Below are positions 10,745-21,796 of a stretch of DNA of 64,000 nt, one piece after another (within the stretch, counting starts at the first letter, position 1; each line of letters opens with the position of its first letter). Under the pieces are notes generated by a model. That model saw nothing but the letters and a program-made list of their open reading frames with translations. It was not told where the DNA came from and ran no database searches. This stretch comes from Lotus japonicus. Taxonomy: Eukaryota; Streptophyta; Magnoliopsida; Fabales; Fabaceae. Location of the stretch: assembly GCF_012489685.1 (NCBI RefSeq), contig NC_080043.1:83840292-83904291 (forward strand), written 5' to 3'. Position numbers and translations under genes: made by a program.

Positions 10745-11954
10745 TGAAGGTATGAAAAACGGTAGAAAGGGGGGGGGGTTTGAATAACGTTTTCAAGATA
10801 AAGCTTCCACCTTAAAGATTTAGACAAATCTTTCGAGAACTTAAGTGCTAAAGATAAGAGATAGAAAAGCACACAAGGATTTTATCCTGGTTCACTTGAT
10901 AAATCACTCAAGCTACTCCAGTCCACCCGTTAAGGTGATTTCTTCCTTCTTAGAATGAAGGCAATCCACTAATCAGGTAAAAGTTACAACTGCACTTGAA
11001 ACCTACAAGTGACTAACAATTACACTGACTTAGCTCACACTAAGATTCACTCTCTTAGTCTTCTCTAGGATCCGATCAACCTTGATCTCCTAAAGGAACT
11101 AAACAAACTGTTTATCAAAGAATTGTTTACAAGAGATTTGCTTCTAAAAAGCTAATAGTAAACTCAATGAATTTCAGATGAAAGAAAGCTTAGAAGAATT
11201 TGAATTTGTCTTGCGCGTATGTGAATGCTTCTTTTGGCTTCTTTCAGTCTTCAGCCTCTTTATATACTCCAAGGATTAGGGTTGAGCGTTGCATGGGAAA
11301 TGCTACCGTTGGAGGGCAGTTCTGGAAAATCCAGCTTCTGCTGTGTCTGAGACTGTTAGGTAGGTTGTCAGGAAGGTACAATTGCTTTTGTACTTGGATA
11401 GCGACTTGACCTTTAAACCTAGGAGACTTCTGATCAGGAGAAAGCTTCATGTTGGAACTTGTGAAGCCGGTTGATCAGAGTCAGAGGGAAAGCCCAGATC
11501 CTCTGACCATTGTTTCTTCTGATTCTGAACTCAGAGGGAAGTACATGGTCTTCAGAGTATCTTGCTTCTGGACATCAGAATTTCACTAATCAGCTTCTGG
11601 ATCTTCAGAGTCTTCTACACCATCAGAATATCTGAGCCTTCAGTGTTTTTTGGTTATCAGACTTTCTGGATCTTCAGAACTTCTAGTGACTGAGTCCACA
11701 TCAGAGTTTGTATAACTTCAGAACTTCTGAAGCTTTTCCACTGTTCATACTGAACATGGTGAATGCGAAAGCGTTGCTTGGGTCGCTCTTTATACACAGT
11801 GCTTCTGATTTGTGTGAGATTGAGTTGAGGTCAGAGCCTGTAAATAGCACACTCAGAAAAACACGTTAGAGTACCACAATTGTTCATATCAAAAGGTTAA
11901 CTTGTAATCATCAAAACATAGAGTTGTACTACTAGATCAAAACTTGATCTTACA
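10745..11954 (-). mobile_element. solo LTR of a Sirevirus-type copia element
   Basis: The 1210-bp unit starts TGAAGG and ends CTTACA on the plus strand, so it is TG...CA bounded, and it is flanked by a perfect 5-bp target duplication ATATG (10740-10744 and 11955-11959). On the minus strand it begins TGTAAGATCAAG and ends with a C-rich run and CTTCA. It contains many copies of a TTCTGA/TCAGAAG-type motif, as Sirevirus LTRs do, and TATATA-type promoter sequence near 11270. No internal retroelement sequence is present, so LTR-LTR recombination has removed the body. It probably belongs to the same family as the element at 1-7605; that link is inference. Short ORFs at 11200-11450 are not genes. 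Confidence 0.9.
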
Positions 11955-14576
11955 ATATGGAGTTGATGGTAGTTGCTTCCAGCGTCAATATGTAAATACA
12001 TATGTTAAGGATAGGTTTGGCAAAACATTTCTATCAATAGTGTTGTCAATTCAGAATTAGTATAAGCAAGATAAAGAAGCAATTTAAAATCACCCAGATT
12101 CAGGAACTGGTTAAACTTGGTCAAGTTAGTCAAGCATTTACTAATTCATGAGAATGACCACCTCAATCTCTAATCTTTGATTCTTCAGTTACTTTTAAGT
12201 TTTAAGAGTTGCAAATAAATAGAATAAAAAAATCTGCAAAGAGTACTCTAACTTCTTTTTTTCTATCTATGGAACTTACCTTTAGAACTTCAGTAGGTGT
12301 TCTATGTTTTTCCTCATACACCAATTCTGTAAAAACGACTTCGGGTTTTTTGTTGATTAATCTCCATTTATGTACTCAATGGTCAATTCTTTTACTTACA
12401 TCAACCATGTAACTATAGGATGGTCCAGCAGTGCACACTCCTTTACCAAAACGCTCCAATTCTTTAAGTGAAACACACAAGTTTAAGCCCAACTTTATTT
12501 TTCCTTTATCTATTATTGTCAGATAAGAGTAAACATCAAAGGTCTCATATCACTTTCCCAATATAGATGTATCAAACAAAGTAGTCCGAGTATAAAATAT
12601 ATACAATGGACATGATCAATTGATCATAGTAGTTCAGACTACTCTTTGGTTCCTTCACAATCCTTTATGATTTACCTTTCACAATCCTGATTTGTGCTGC
12701 TATCACACCCTTTTTTTCTAAGATTAATAAGTGTTCTGAATGCTTTATTGGTGATTTCTTATATGTATGCTTTGTGTTATTGTCTTCATGTTCATGAAAA
12801 ATGTGAAACGATTTTTTGTTGATTTTGATTAAGCTTAGTTTGATGTATCAAATACAATAGACATATTCTCCGTGCAACGCGCGGGTAAAAAACACTAGTT
12901 TATTATCATTTATTAAGTCTACTATAAGGAGCAATTTATTGTTGTTAGGAGCTTTGTAAGACCCTAAATTAAATAATTAGATTATTGATTTATTTTCGAT
13001 GTATTAATTATTTTGTGTGTATTATTCTATTTTAAATTTAGGAAATTATATTCCAAAACTATCTCTTTCTTCTTTGAAGAGGTGACCTACACTAAGAGGT
13101 CATCCTCCCTAGTTACCTGTGATAGTTTATCATAAAAGAATATCCTTTATTCTTTTTTCCTCCAAACCACTTATTCAAAATATCTATTTTTCCTCTCATC
13201 CTCACCACACATTCAAATTTTCTGATAACCTTCTCTCTCTTCGTGGTCCCCACCCCACCAATCATAATTGAATTTACACTCTCTTCCCTCACTCACTCCC
13301 AATCGTCCTCATTCTTTCTCTCTCTCTTTAATTAGTCAAATTTTGTTTCTTCTCCACTACTCTTCCTCTCTCCTACGCGGGTCCCACTCCTACCAATCAG
13401 ATATTATTTTCTTTTCTTTCTCTCCCTTCATCCACTCCCTCAACCGCTCTCTCTCTTTCACCCTTCTCTCTCCCATAAAAACCTTTTCTCCTTCTTTCTG
13501 CAACACCACCAACACCTTCTTCTTCTTCAGTTTATTTTTCCTGCAACTCAACACCACCATCATGTGCCAAAACCGCGAGCACCACCACCTCCGTGCCTCC
13601 TTCACACAGCAACCACCACTGTCCCTGTTCTGTTTTCCTCTCCATGAGAGCCACCACCAAAACCCTAGCCGCCGCCCTTTTCCTCCGATCTCCGGCGAAC
13701 CATTAAGTTTTTGGAGAAACCAACACCACCACTGAACTCCCCTCATCATCCGCAACCAAACCCCTCCATCGATTCGATGATCGGCCACTGTGACTCCGGC
13801 GACCGCCGCCGCCGTCTTCTCCGGCGAGCTTTGTTCTGAGAAAGGAGGCTAATTTCTTGAAGCTCTCAACCTCCTCTTCCTGAATCTAAGGCTCAATCAT
13901 CATTAAGAGTTTCAATGGCTACTGGAGGAAGGGAAGAGCACGACCAGACCAGACCAGAGGAAGAAGTGAAGCTCAGTCCCATGACCATGAGACTTGAGGT
14001 ACAAATAACGGAAGCGCTTGGCGACGAAGCCAAAGGACAAAAAGAAGCGAGCCGACACGAGAAAGCAAGGATGTGATTGGATGGTAGTTACAGTTTAGGC
14101 AGGAAGTTGGCTAAGGTAAGGGTAACTCAGTTTTAGAGCGTCTTTGAGTCTTGCCTGCTTTTATCGCACTGCGTGCGTTTGAGATGAAGATGTTTATATT
14201 GATTGGCATTGGATTATGATTATTATGCTTGCAATGTTGTATGCTTGTTTATATTGACTGTTTCTGAAGCTTGTGCCAAATGTTTTCTGAAGGCTTCGGC
14301 TGAGTAAACTTATTGAGACGTGCGTCTCCGTTTTCTGAGAGGCTTCGGCCGTTTACTGGTTTCTGTCATTACTGCTTTCTAGTGGATATGACAAGGTTAT
14401 GTTTTACAGCACTGATATTATTGATTCATCGTTCAATAGAGCTTGATGTGTTTGTGCTGATATGGAATTAAGTTGACGTATGCTTGTTGATATTAAGAGT
14501 AACATAGGGTTACTTTGTCTTGATTATTGGATTTGAAATTGTTGATATATATTTGTGCATATGCGTTGTTGGATTG

Positions 14577-14639
14577 TACTGTGTGGCCTTCGTGGCGGAC
14601 TGTGTGGCCTTCGTGGCGTACTGTGTGGCCTTCGTGGCG
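14577..14639 (+). repeat. 3 x 21-bp tandem repeat in the solo LTR
   Basis: Three adjacent copies of a 21-bp unit whose core is GTGTGGCCTTCGTGGCG, differing only in the first base (t/g/t). Confidence 0.95.
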
Positions 14640-14654
14640 TTATTAAGTGGCATT

Positions 14655-14970
14655 CAGTGGTTGTCGTTCCACATGTCTGTCCCGTCTTTCGAGGCGTTAT
14701 AAAGTGGCAATGAGGTGGGTGTGGTCCCGCGTGATTGTCCCGTCTTGTGAGACGCTAAGTGGCGATGAGGAGGTGTGGTCCTATCATTGTCCCGCCTTGT
14801 GAGGCGTATAAGTGGCGGTCAGGTGATTGTGTTCGCCTGGTTGTCCCGTCTTGTGTGACGAATAAGTGGCGGTCAGGTGATTGTGTTCGCCTGGTTGTCC
14901 CGTCTTGTGTGACGTATAAGTGGCGGTCAGGTGATTGTGTTCACCTGGTTGTCCCGTCTTGCGAGACGTT
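14655..14970 (+). repeat. 54-bp tandem repeat in the solo LTR
   Basis: Five to six copies of a 54-bp unit, the left ones degenerate. Anchors AGTGGCGGTCAGGTGATTG fall at 14811, 14865 and 14919. Each unit contains TGTCCCGTCTTG followed by a GACG box, an imperfect inverted repeat that could form a stem. Confidence 0.9.
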
Positions 14971-15010
14971 ATTGTTTGATTGATATTGTTGATATCTGAT
15001 TTGATGTTGT

Positions 15011-15150
15011 ATTGTTGAGGTTGATGATATCTGATTTGATGTTATATTGTTGAGGTTGTCGGTATCTGAATTGATATTATATTGTTGAGGTTGTTGTTAT
15101 CTGAGTTGATGTTATATTGTTTAAGTTGTTGATATCTGAGTTAAGACCAT
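15011..15150 (+). repeat. 35-bp tandem repeat in the solo LTR
   Basis: Four copies of an AT-rich 35-bp unit, starting ATTGTTGAGGTTG at 15011, 15046 and 15081 and ATTGTTTAAGTTG at 15116, directly after the 54-bp array. Confidence 0.9.
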
Positions 15151-15811
15151 ATCGTTGATTTTGCTGATATGTTGATATATGATTTGATTTCATGTTGGTA
15201 GATATATGGTGTTATCTATCTTGAATTAAGTTGCTAGCTTATGTGTCATGTTACGCACTTAGACTTTGATAGCATGTTTTTCCCTTTTATACGTGGTAAT
15301 TGCATGGAGTTAACCCTTTCTATTTGCTACTTGTTGTTTGGGCGCTTAACGCTATTAGGCGATGGAGAATCTTCGAAGGAGCTTAACCTTGGTGCAAGTA
15401 GAGATAAGGACTTGAAGGACAGTGGAGTACTCGACGAGTAGAGTCGGGTTTAAGGCTAGAGCCTTGGGTTAGAGAGCTTACCGTTATTGGTTTAAGCTTG
15501 TATAAAGATTTTAGGAATTTATATTTGAGGTTTCGGGTAGGTTCCGATGCTTTGCTTTCCTGCGGTTCCCCGATGTGGAGATCGTAGGGAGTATGTCGGA
15601 TTCATGGTGTCATTGCATAATAGTTTTTGTTGAGTGTTTCTATTGGTTAGGTTTTGTAGTTGGGAATATGCATGACATGTTTTGGAAATACACTTCGAAA
15701 GGAAAAAAATAATACTCGTGTTTATACCTCCTTTTGGAAAACATTGCATATTTACTTTAATAGGTTACTAAAGTGACACCCGAAAATCGGGGCGTTACAA
15801 GCTTGCTATTA

Positions 15812-16207
15812 CACTTTGTTTGGTAGAGGGAGGTTTGGATAGAGAGAGATGGAGAAGAGAGAGTTAGGGGGAGGAATGATGAAGTATGTGTGTTTGGTAG
15901 GTGAGAGGAGGGAGATAGAGGGGAGAAAAAGTGGTGGGTCCCACCACTTTTTTGGTCTCTCCAAATTGAAGAGAGATTGAAGAGAGATGAGTGAAGGTTT
16001 GATTTATCATACCAAACAACCTATAAATCTACTCTATTTCTTACTTATTTCTCTCTACTCAACTTCTCTCTTCTCTACTCTCTCTTCTCTATCTCTCTCT
16101 TCTCTACCAAACAGAGTGTACATTATTTCTTACTTATTTCTCTCTACTCAACTTCTCTCTTCTCTACTCTCTCTTCTCTATCTCTCTCTATCCTACCAAA
16201 CAAAGTG
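15812..16207. mobile_element. Tourist-like MITE with duplicated 3' terminus
   Basis: Terminal inverted repeats CACTTTGTTTGGTAG ... CTACCAAACAAAGTG-type are flanked by the 3-bp duplication TTA (15809-15811 and 16208-16210), as in PIF/Tourist MITEs. The left half is GA-rich and the right half CT-rich, so the whole can fold back on itself. The right half is present twice: the unit TTTCTTACTTATTTCTCTCT with its following CT-rich run and terminus occurs at ~16030-16120 and again at ~16125-16207. The first copy carries its own near-terminus (CTACCAAACAGAGTG). Confidence 0.8.
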
Positions 16208-16210
16208 TTA

Positions 16211-16800
16211 GGAAGTTATAAGTAGGGAGTTCGAAATACGTGGGCTCATTCAGAAATTCGGTGGTTGTCTCTTTAGGGAGATGTTGGATTCTCAATTTCA
16301 CAATCTATGGGAGAGACTAGCTCTTGAAAGCTAGAGTTGTACAATTACTTTATAATAAACCATGTTCTTATCATTTTGGTATTAGAGCACCATCCAGGTG
16401 TTGTGGTATTCTAGAATTCTATCAAGGGCAAGAGTAGAACTGACACTAGAGAGGGTTCAATGAAGAAATTCTACAAACTTTGAGATGATGCAATTGAATC
16501 GTGAAGAAATGATAAGAGAAATGAAGAAGGAGTTTGTAGATTGAAGGGAGGAACTCGCATGTCATAGAAAGGAAGATGAGAGTGAAAGAAGAACTAAAAA
16601 GAGGAGGACGCTCTCATCCTGCTGCTGCAGCAGCACGTTTCAGCCATGATGGAAATACAACATTGCAACCTTCAAAGGGAAACAAAGGACGAATTCATTG
16701 TTTAGCCCCAAAAATTCGATTTTGGGTTGACGTCTGCAATTATAGGTTGAACATTCACCATCACTTTATTTTGAGTTTACAGCAAATATGAAATTGAGGA
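16211..16800 (+). mobile_element. remnant of an LTR retrotransposon: LTR 3' end, PBS and decayed gag
   Basis: At 16377-16391 TGGTATTAGAGCACC matches the common plant initiator-Met tRNA primer-binding site apart from one base, and it sits a few bases after a CA that could end an LTR (16373). The preceding 160 bp look like LTR U5. Downstream, frames with stops read Met/Lys/Glu-rich peptide (about 16450-16800) that could be decayed gag. No enzyme domain survives and the left LTR border is not visible. Confidence 0.4.
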
Positions 16801-17144
16801 TGACAAAGGTTGAGACTCTGCTATCCCATAACAACGGTGTAGTTCGCATGGAAGGAAGTTGGGGAAAAATAAACTACTAAATAATACAAAATTGGTAAAT
16901 GAATTACAGGGGTTTAAATCTCGGTGTGTTAGAAAACACTATCAAATTTTCGAACATCATGTATTCTTTCCATTAAATTCCAAGAACTTTACGGCATGTT
17001 TGGTTTGTCAGTTTCTTTTTTTTTTTTTAAAGAAGACATACAATAAAGTTGAAAGCATCTTTTGTTGATATTTAGAAAATATTTTCATATAGGATATGAT
17101 CAAAATAAAATAAAAAATCATTTTCATTTTCACAATGTAGTGCG

Positions 17145-17560
17145 AGTTGGTAATTGTAGTAGTTCTGACGATGGTGGTAGTGGCAACGACAATGGTGATG
17201 GTGGTGGTGAAGGAGGTTAGTGGTAGTGGCAATGATAGAGGAAGGAAGTTTGTGGTGGTGGCGATCATGATGGCACTAGTCCTGATGACAGTGGTCTTGG
17301 TGGTGGCGATCGTGATAGCAGCTAGTGTTGATTACAATGGTCTTGGTCGTGGTGGTTGTAGTGGAGTTGGTAGAGGGGGATGGTGGAGGTGGTAACAGTG
17401 ACGTCTATGACGGGGTGGCGACGGTGACGACAATGACGGGGTGGTGGTAGTGGCGTTGGTGGAGAAGAATCGTGGCGGTGGTGATGACAGCGACAAAGTG
17501 GTACCGGTGGCGGCGATGATGATCCTAGCAGTGACAACGATAAAGGTGATGGCAAGGTCA
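17145..17560 (+). repeat. GGT/GAT-rich low-complexity tract
   Basis: An imperfect trinucleotide run (GTG, GGT, GAT, GGC) of about 415 bp. Open frames on both strands here (Val-rich on plus, His/Pro-rich on minus) come from the composition and are not genes. A similar tract in the opposite orientation lies at 60241-60660. Confidence 0.85.
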
Positions 17561-18311
17561 AAATAAAAACAAAAAGTAAAAACAAACATATATTTTAAAT
17601 TTAAAAAATTTGAAAATGAAAAATAAAAATATCAAATGTCTTAAAAAAACCATATTCGGAGTGTAAGTCACGAAAAGTTGCACTAACTCATAAGTAATTT
17701 GGGTTTTAATCCCCGATACGCTAATAACAAAAAATATTACTTTAAAAAGTGGGTAAATAATGAAACAAATAACATTTTAGGGAAATTAATTTAGGAAATT
17801 ACTACTTTAAATAGGGTGGGAATTGGGTTGGTGAGGTGATAGTATCAACTGGGAGTTTAATTTTGATATAACATACTATCAGCAGATATCCAATCATTTC
17901 ATGTCACGCAGAGCCGTGGGGTAGGCAAGGCCATCAAGGCCATTTCCTTACGCCCCTACAAAAAAATAGTACATTAATAGAATATACTACTAAGACTTGA
18001 CAGATATAATAGAACAATGAAAAATCATATCATATAAATTGCAACGTGAATAGTGCAATGTGGAAACTGAGAAATGCAACGTGGGAAGTGTAACTTTAAC
18101 TTTAGCAGTTATTTGTAGTAGTGTTTTGTATTAGTAATTTACATTTTAATGAGGCTCTTTCTTTGGCTAGGCCTTCCATAGGGTGTTCCTATTATGTTAT
18201 TCTCACGAGGTTCATTTTTATCCAATAAAATTCTTTTGCTTCCAAAATTTTTTTTTTTACATTTGTCATAAAACTAATAAATAAAATATTCATTACTTTT
18301 GCATTCCCAAA
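17561..18311. other. intergenic DNA, no gene seen
   Basis: AT-rich sequence with a short GC-rich patch (about 17905-17955) that looks like a transposon scrap. No usable ORF or repeat boundary. Confidence 0.5.
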
Positions 18312-18320
18312 ATTAAAAAT

Positions 18321-18465
18321 AAGGAGGACTCAGTTTACACCCTTCTAAATCTTACAGTCTTACACTAATTTTGCACCGTTGATCTGATGTTAATCTAACA
18401 GATGTGATGTGTTTTAACTAAAAGATATGTGACTTGGCCCTCACCCTCATCACCAACAACGATTA
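18321..18465 (+). repeat. left terminal inverted repeat of the MULE
   Basis: Starts AAGGAGGACTCAG directly after the target duplication and pairs with 31590-31732. Confidence 0.8.
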
Positions 18466-18562
18466 CTGTGTGAATCTTGTTGTGGGTGGCACCGCCAATG
18501 GTGTTGAGAGAACTTCTTTAACCACCTCGTCTCAAAATTTGTCTGCCATGGTTGTTTTATTT

Positions 18563-18622
18563 TCTATCTACATCTATAATCTATAATCTATAATCTATCT
18601 ATCTATAATCTATCTATAATCT
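18563..18622 (+). repeat. CTATAATCTATCTAT microsatellite-like run
   Basis: Degenerate repeats of CTATAATCTAT/CTATCTAT just before the sequence TATATAGAGGGAGAGTTTTTG. That sequence resembles the start of the 'gagaagtttagcaacctc' segment found in the 0.56-kb repeats. Confidence 0.8.
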
Positions 18623-18629
18623 ATATAGA

Positions 18630-19790
18630 GGGAGAGTTTTTGCAACATTGAGGGTAAAATTGTTATTTAATACTTTAATGCACATGGGTGGAAAACTTTT
18701 CATGGCCAAATACGTAAATTTGTGAGTAATTCAATATGAAATCAATCTTGGTCATTTATTTCTTCTAATCCTAACCGTTGATCATTTTCTTATGAAATTC
18801 TTTGTACAACCTTTTCATATTCTTGGCCGTTTTATTTGTTGCTTTTGTAACTCATGATCATAAATTATGTTTACAAAATCACAAAGAGTCTCTTCCTTCT
18901 TCTCCCGTGTATAAAACATCTTTCCATTCCCCTTTCAACTTAATTATTTTCATCTCCCCCATTTTGATATTCATCATCTCCATTCATGTGCAGGAAATCT
19001 CTCTGATTTGGATTCTCCAACAGCATCATTCCAGCACAAGAAGATCTTCCATCAGGTTAGAAAATTTTCTTTTGCATCTTTTTCTTCTCCACCGGTCACT
19101 TCTTCTTAATCACTTTTCATTCTCAGCCATTGAGTTTGACTTCATCATCATCTTCCATCCGGTAAGTGCCCTTCTTTCTTCGCCTTATTTATCCCTTTTG
19201 ATTCATTTGTTCTGATTTCGCCATCATTTCTTTTTCATATTTTGTTCTCATGCTACGTTCTTCCCAAACGGTCTTATTTTTTTTTCATTCTTCATCACCC
19301 ACTCCTGTAAGATTTAGTCTTTATTTGCAATATGCATTTTGTTATCACTTATTCAATAGATGAAAGTTACACATTTTATTTTACTTTTGTAATTTATGCA
19401 TGTTTTTGTTCTTTGCTATTGATTATCAATATTATTATTATATGTTCGTAACTTCTATTTCGTTTCAAAAATATTTTTTCTTCATAAACCGTTAAAGTCA
19501 TCTTTTTGGTTATTTCTCTAATTTTGCTTCCATTTATTTGACAATTATATTTAATCTTCAACCAATGTAAGTTTCTTGCGTTTTTTTTTTTTATTTTGAT
19601 TAATTTACTATCAACTTAGTTAACCAAATGATAATCTTTTCTTCTAATGCGGTACAATTAAGTCTTTTTTCTCCTTTTACATTTAATTGATTTAGTTTCA
19701 ATTTGTTTCTTCTTTCAATTTTTTCCAATGTTGTTTTCCATTCTTCCAATATTACATCTTGAAAACATGTAAGTTTCTTGCATTTTTCAT
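18630..19790. other. AT-rich interior of the MULE, no gene seen
   Basis: T-rich DNA. The 137-codon ORF at 18802-19215 has an arbitrary hydrophobic composition and no family resemblance, so it is not annotated as a gene. Confidence 0.5.
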
Positions 19791-19799
19791 AATCTTTGT

Positions 19800-20758
19800 C
19801 TTAGGTCAAAATTAATATTAATTGTGATTTTAGTTATGAATTCATAAGACAAATATTAGGTTTGTTGAAGTATTAAGCAACTAATAATTAATATTAATAA
19901 TAAATCTTAAAAGTTAAAGGTCACTCAATAAAAAAACTCTCCTATATATCCCGTCCTCTTGAACTTCCTTCATCAATATCATTCTATAAACTTTTACTAT
20001 TAATTGAAAATTACTTTAAATAAATTTATTATTATTGATTTCATATGAGTTATGAAATTCGAAAAGTTATTTAAATTATATATTATGTAAATGAGAAGTT
20101 TAGCAACCTCAAGGGTAAAATAGTCTATCAATAAAAAATGTTTGATATATTTATTTTAATCTATGAGCATTTAATTAATTATACATATTATTTCATATGT
20201 GATTTTTCAGAACCATTCGATATTCAGCAGACTTTTAATCTCAACCGTTCGATATTCCCTCTGAACTTCCTCCATCAATGTTAGTATATAACTTTTTACT
20301 ATTAAGGTCAAATTTTTTTAAATGAATTTATTATTATTTAATTTATGAGTTACGAATGATTTTATGTCAAAATTAATATTAAATGTGATATTAGTTATGA
20401 ATTCATAAGACAAATATTAGGTTTGTTGAAGTATTACTCAACTAATAATTAATATTAATAATAAACCTTAAAAGTTAAAGTTCACTTAATAAAAAAAACT
20501 CTCATATCCCTTCCTCTTGAACTTCCTTCATCAATATCATTTTATAAACTTCTACTATTAATTGAAAATTACTTTAAATAAATTTTCATTATTTCATCTG
20601 AGTTATGGAATTCGAAAAGTTATTTATATTTATATTTATTTATATATAATATAAAGGAGAAGTTTAGCAACCTCGAGGGTAAAATAGTCTATCAATAAAC
20701 AATGTTTCATATATTTATTTTTATCTATGAGACTTTAATTAATTATACATATTATTTC
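19800..20758 (+). repeat. 0.56-kb tandem repeat array, left part (interrupted by the gypsy element)
   Basis: The anchor GTCAAAATTAATATTAA occurs at 19805 and 20366, 561 bp apart. Each unit also has CAACTAATAATTAATATTAA, a CTCTTGAACTTCCTTCATCA segment and GAGAAGTTTAGCAACCTC in the same order. The array stops at 20758, where the gypsy LTR begins, and resumes at 29540. Confidence 0.85.
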
Positions 20759-21026
20759 TGGACTGGGCGAGCCCCTAGAGGGGCAACGCCCAGTGTGTAG
20801 CCCGCCCCGAGGCGAGGGCCTGGCCTTAAGTTGGGCCTCAGCTACGGAGGCCCAATCGGCCCAATAGGTAGTGCCCAAACTCTATAAATAGGAGGTAGTT
20901 ACCAATTGTAGGGGATTTTGGCTCATTTGACAAAATAACACATGAAATTCAGCATTCTCATTCTCTCTAGCACAATTTTCCACTCTCTAGGTATTATCCC
21001 TATCTTCAATGTTCATTCCCAGAACA
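20759..21026 (+). repeat. 5' LTR of the gypsy element
   Basis: 268 bp, starting TGGACTGGGCGAG and ending CCCAGAACA. The GC-rich first 40 bp contain an inverted CTGGGCG/CGCCCAG pair. A TATA-like CTATAAATAG lies at about 20881-20890, which suggests transcription start some 30 bp later. Confidence 0.93.
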
Positions 21027-21028
21027 TT

Positions 21029-21046
21029 TGGCGCCGTCTGTGGGGA
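21029..21046 (+). promoter_or_regulatory. primer-binding site of the gypsy element
   Basis: TGGCGCCGTCTGTGGGGA, two bases after the 5' LTR. It is the form common in Tat/Athila-type gypsy elements and probably matches a tRNA-Asp 3' end; the exact tRNA was not verified. Confidence 0.8.
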
Positions 21047-21190
21047 TGATAAACTTTCTATTCCCATTCACGTGGATTGATTGTGCAAGAAGCTATCTCT
21101 GATTACGATTAGGCAATTCTCGAGTTTTCCGATTCTGATTCTGTGACCGGCGTTCGTTTTTCGATCGAGTTTGCGTCATTCCTGGTTTAG

Positions 21191-21796
21191 ATGGAGACTG
21201 AAGGAAAGTCACTGAAGGAATACATGGCAAGGTACAGCGCTGCATCGGTCAAGGAACCTCGAGCCTGTGCTCTAGCATTCAAAAATGGTTTGTTACCGGG
21301 AGGGTTGAACAGCAAGTTGACACGCAAGCCAGCACGTTCGATGGAAGAGATGCGTGCTCGCGCCAGCACTTATATTCTTGATGAGGAGGATGATGCTTTC
21401 AAAAGGAAGCGCGCGAAACTGGAGAAAGGCGACACGTCACCCAAGCGCGCGAAAAAAGATAAGAATGGCGAAGACAAGGGGGATGGCAAGCAGCAAAGAC
21501 AAGATAAAAGGTTGAGGCCGACCAAGGAGCAGTTGTATCCACGGCGTGATGATTATGAACAGCGCCGACCATGGCAATCTAAGTCTCATCGCCAGCGGGA
21601 GGAAGCTGACATGGTGATGAACACAGATTTAACGGATATACTCCGCGAGGCGAGGGGCGCAAATCTAGTGGATGAGCCAGAGGCCCCGAAATATCAACCA
21701 CGGGACGCCAATCCCAAGAAGTGGTGTGAATACCATCGGTCCGCCGGGCACGACACGGATGACTGCTGGACTTTGCAGGGGAAATTGATAAGTTGA
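21191..21796 (+). pseudogene. gypsy gag, C-terminal part
   Basis: A 201-residue frame starting at 21191. It matches the C-terminal third of Tat-type gag: LKEYMARYSAAS, then ACALAFKNGLLPG, a Lys/Arg-rich linker, and a variant zinc knuckle CX2HX4HX4C (CEYHRSAGHDTDDC) near residue 182. Full-length gags of this type are several hundred residues longer at the N-terminus, so leader and N-terminal capsid have been lost between 21047 and 21190. The stop at 21794-21796 overlaps the next frame's start at 21793, so pol follows in another frame. Confidence 0.85.

Larger units (their letters stand above)
9823..12898 (+). mobile_element. possible Helitron carrying a nested solo LTR
   Basis: The 3' end is good. 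At 12868-12898 there is a GC-rich hairpin (CCGTGC, loop AAC, GCGCGG) followed by a short A-rich spacer and CTAG, with T next (12899), the classical Helitron 3' signature. The proposed 5' end is at 9823, where TCTCCTCCCC follows an A (9822), giving the A|T insertion pattern; this end is a guess. The interior has no Rep/helicase ORF, one exon-like block (10151-10215) and the solo LTR 10745-11954, so the element without the LTR would be about 1.9 kb and non-autonomous. Confidence 0.4.
12955..15799 (+). mobile_element. solo LTR (2.85 kb) of a large Ty3/gypsy-type element
   Basis: The unit runs from TGTAAGACCC to GGGGCGTTACA and is flanked by a perfect 5-bp duplication AGCTT (12950-12954 and 15800-15804). 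Termini of this kind (TGTAAGNCCC ... GGGGNGTTACA) and such length are typical of Tekay/Del-like gypsy LTRs; the lineage is inferred. The 5' third holds CT-rich sequence and CTCTCTCT promoter-like DNA (about 13230-13530). The middle carries three tandem repeats of different period (listed separately). The two opposed ORFs at 13268-13788 are coincidental low-complexity frames. Internal retroelement sequence is absent. Confidence 0.88.

Noticed and set aside
13268..13788. Opposed ORFs of 155 and 132 codons
   Set aside because: They lie inside a solo LTR with perfect TSD, and their Ser/Pro/His- or Trp/Arg-rich composition follows from CT-rich DNA.
14655..15150. CRISPR-like repeat array
   Set aside because: Direct tandem repeats without spacers in a plant LTR; not CRISPR.
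18802..19215. 137-codon hydrophobic ORF
   Set aside because: T-rich DNA gives Phe/Leu/Ile-rich frames; no start context or homology recognised.
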